Source: SZUA-320 sp041612035 | Lineage (GTDB): Bacteria > Gemmatimonadota > Gemmatimonadetes > Gemmatimonadales > GWC2-71-9 | Reading direction: 5' to 3' | Assembly: GCA_041612035.1 (NCBI GenBank) | Contig: JBFILX010000129.1 | Span: 1-6,505, forward strand | DNA: 6,505 bases | Part shown: positions 6,412-6,505 of the stretch, in pieces | Position numbering within the stretch: the stretch's first letter is position 1 | How the letters are laid out: each line of letters begins with the position of its first letter | The notes under the pieces: model-generated | What the model was told of the DNA's origin: nothing | Databases searched by the model: none | The model's input: the letters and a program-made list of their open reading frames with translations, nothing else | Translations under genes and position numbers: made by a program

Positions 6412-6429
6412 CGTGAAGCGTCGTTCACG
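6412..6429. promoter_or_regulatory. Perfect inverted repeat in the operon leader (operator or hairpin candidate)
   Basis: CGTGAA (6412-6417), central GCGTCG, TTCACG (6424-6429): six-base arms with perfect symmetry, about 100 bases before the cytochrome c start. It resembles a dimeric regulator site. The GTGA and TCAC halves are 8 bases apart, not the 6 of a CRP site, and they are not the TTGAT/ATCAA halves of FNR or DNR sites. No regulator can be named from this. Confidence 0.4.
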
Positions 6430-6465
6430 GTCGGACTCCCGGGGGGCGCCCTTGTCGGGAAGGCA

Positions 6466-6494
6466 AAAATATCATATCATCATGCGAATATCAA
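6466..6494 (-). promoter_or_regulatory. Candidate sigma-70-like promoter of the nos operon in an AT-rich island
   Basis: On the minus strand TTGATA (6489-6494, 5 of 6 to the -35 consensus) and TATTTT (6466-6471, 4 of 6 to the -10 consensus) are 17 bases apart. They lie in a sharply AT-rich stretch (about 6465-6498) inside otherwise very GC-rich DNA. Transcription would start near 6459, giving a leader of about 150 bases. A better -10 match, TATGAT at 6471-6476, is only 12 bases from TTGATA. The whole stretch 6309-6505 has no gene that I can support. Confidence 0.45.
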
Positions 6495-6505
6495 GTAACC
6501 CGGGA

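Noticed and set aside
6478..6495. Full FNR/DNR box near TTGAT at 6490-6494
   Set aside because: Only one half site is present; the expected ATCAA four bases further on is replaced by an unrelated sequence.

Overview
This is a GC-rich window (roughly 70% by eye) whose genes all lie on the minus strand. It holds most of one operon for reducing nitrous oxide (N2O) to dinitrogen. Read in the direction of transcription, from right to left, the order is: a promoter and leader region; a lipoprotein-type mono-haem cytochrome c; nosZ (nitrous oxide reductase, Sec-exported, clade II or 'atypical' type); a small four-helix membrane protein in the NosB position; nosL (copper chaperone lipoprotein); nosD (periplasmic beta-helix protein); nosF (ABC ATPase); and nosY (ABC permease). 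nosY runs off the left edge of the window about 25 residues before its expected end.

The NosZ call is firm. All seven histidines expected for the CuZ centre can be placed (H112, H113, H161, H331, H398, H439, H500), and so can the CuA ligands (H584, C620, C624, H628, M631). The signal peptide has no twin arginine, and the tryptophan found between the two CuA cysteines in classical NosZ is replaced by aspartate. Both features point to clade II. The gene order, the cytochrome c in first position and the very high GC content suggest a non-proteobacterial N2O reducer. Gemmatimonadota is my best guess, by inference only; Bacteroidota-type operons share this order but usually have lower GC.

Functionally, the cytochrome c probably delivers electrons to CuA of NosZ. 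NosL brings Cu(I) to the NosD-NosF-NosY transporter complex, which assembles the copper-sulfur CuZ centre in exported apo-NosZ. The membrane protein has unknown biochemistry. No nosR, nosX, nosG, nosH or nosC is present in the window, so electrons must reach NosZ without the classical NosR flavoprotein unless such genes lie further left. Three of the exported proteins (cytochrome c, NosZ, NosL) have lipoprotein-like N-termini.

The last four genes are tightly coupled, with ATGA or GTGA stop/start overlaps at every junction (3160-3163, 2684-2687, 1476-1479, 745-748). The two real gaps are 35 bases between cytochrome c and nosZ and 87 bases between nosZ and the membrane protein; the latter holds a strong hairpin. 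The upstream region 6309-6505 contains an AT-rich island with a promoter-like sequence and, in the leader, a perfect 6+6 inverted repeat. The plus strand carries only shadow reading frames. I saw no RNA genes, insertion sequences or CRISPR arrays.
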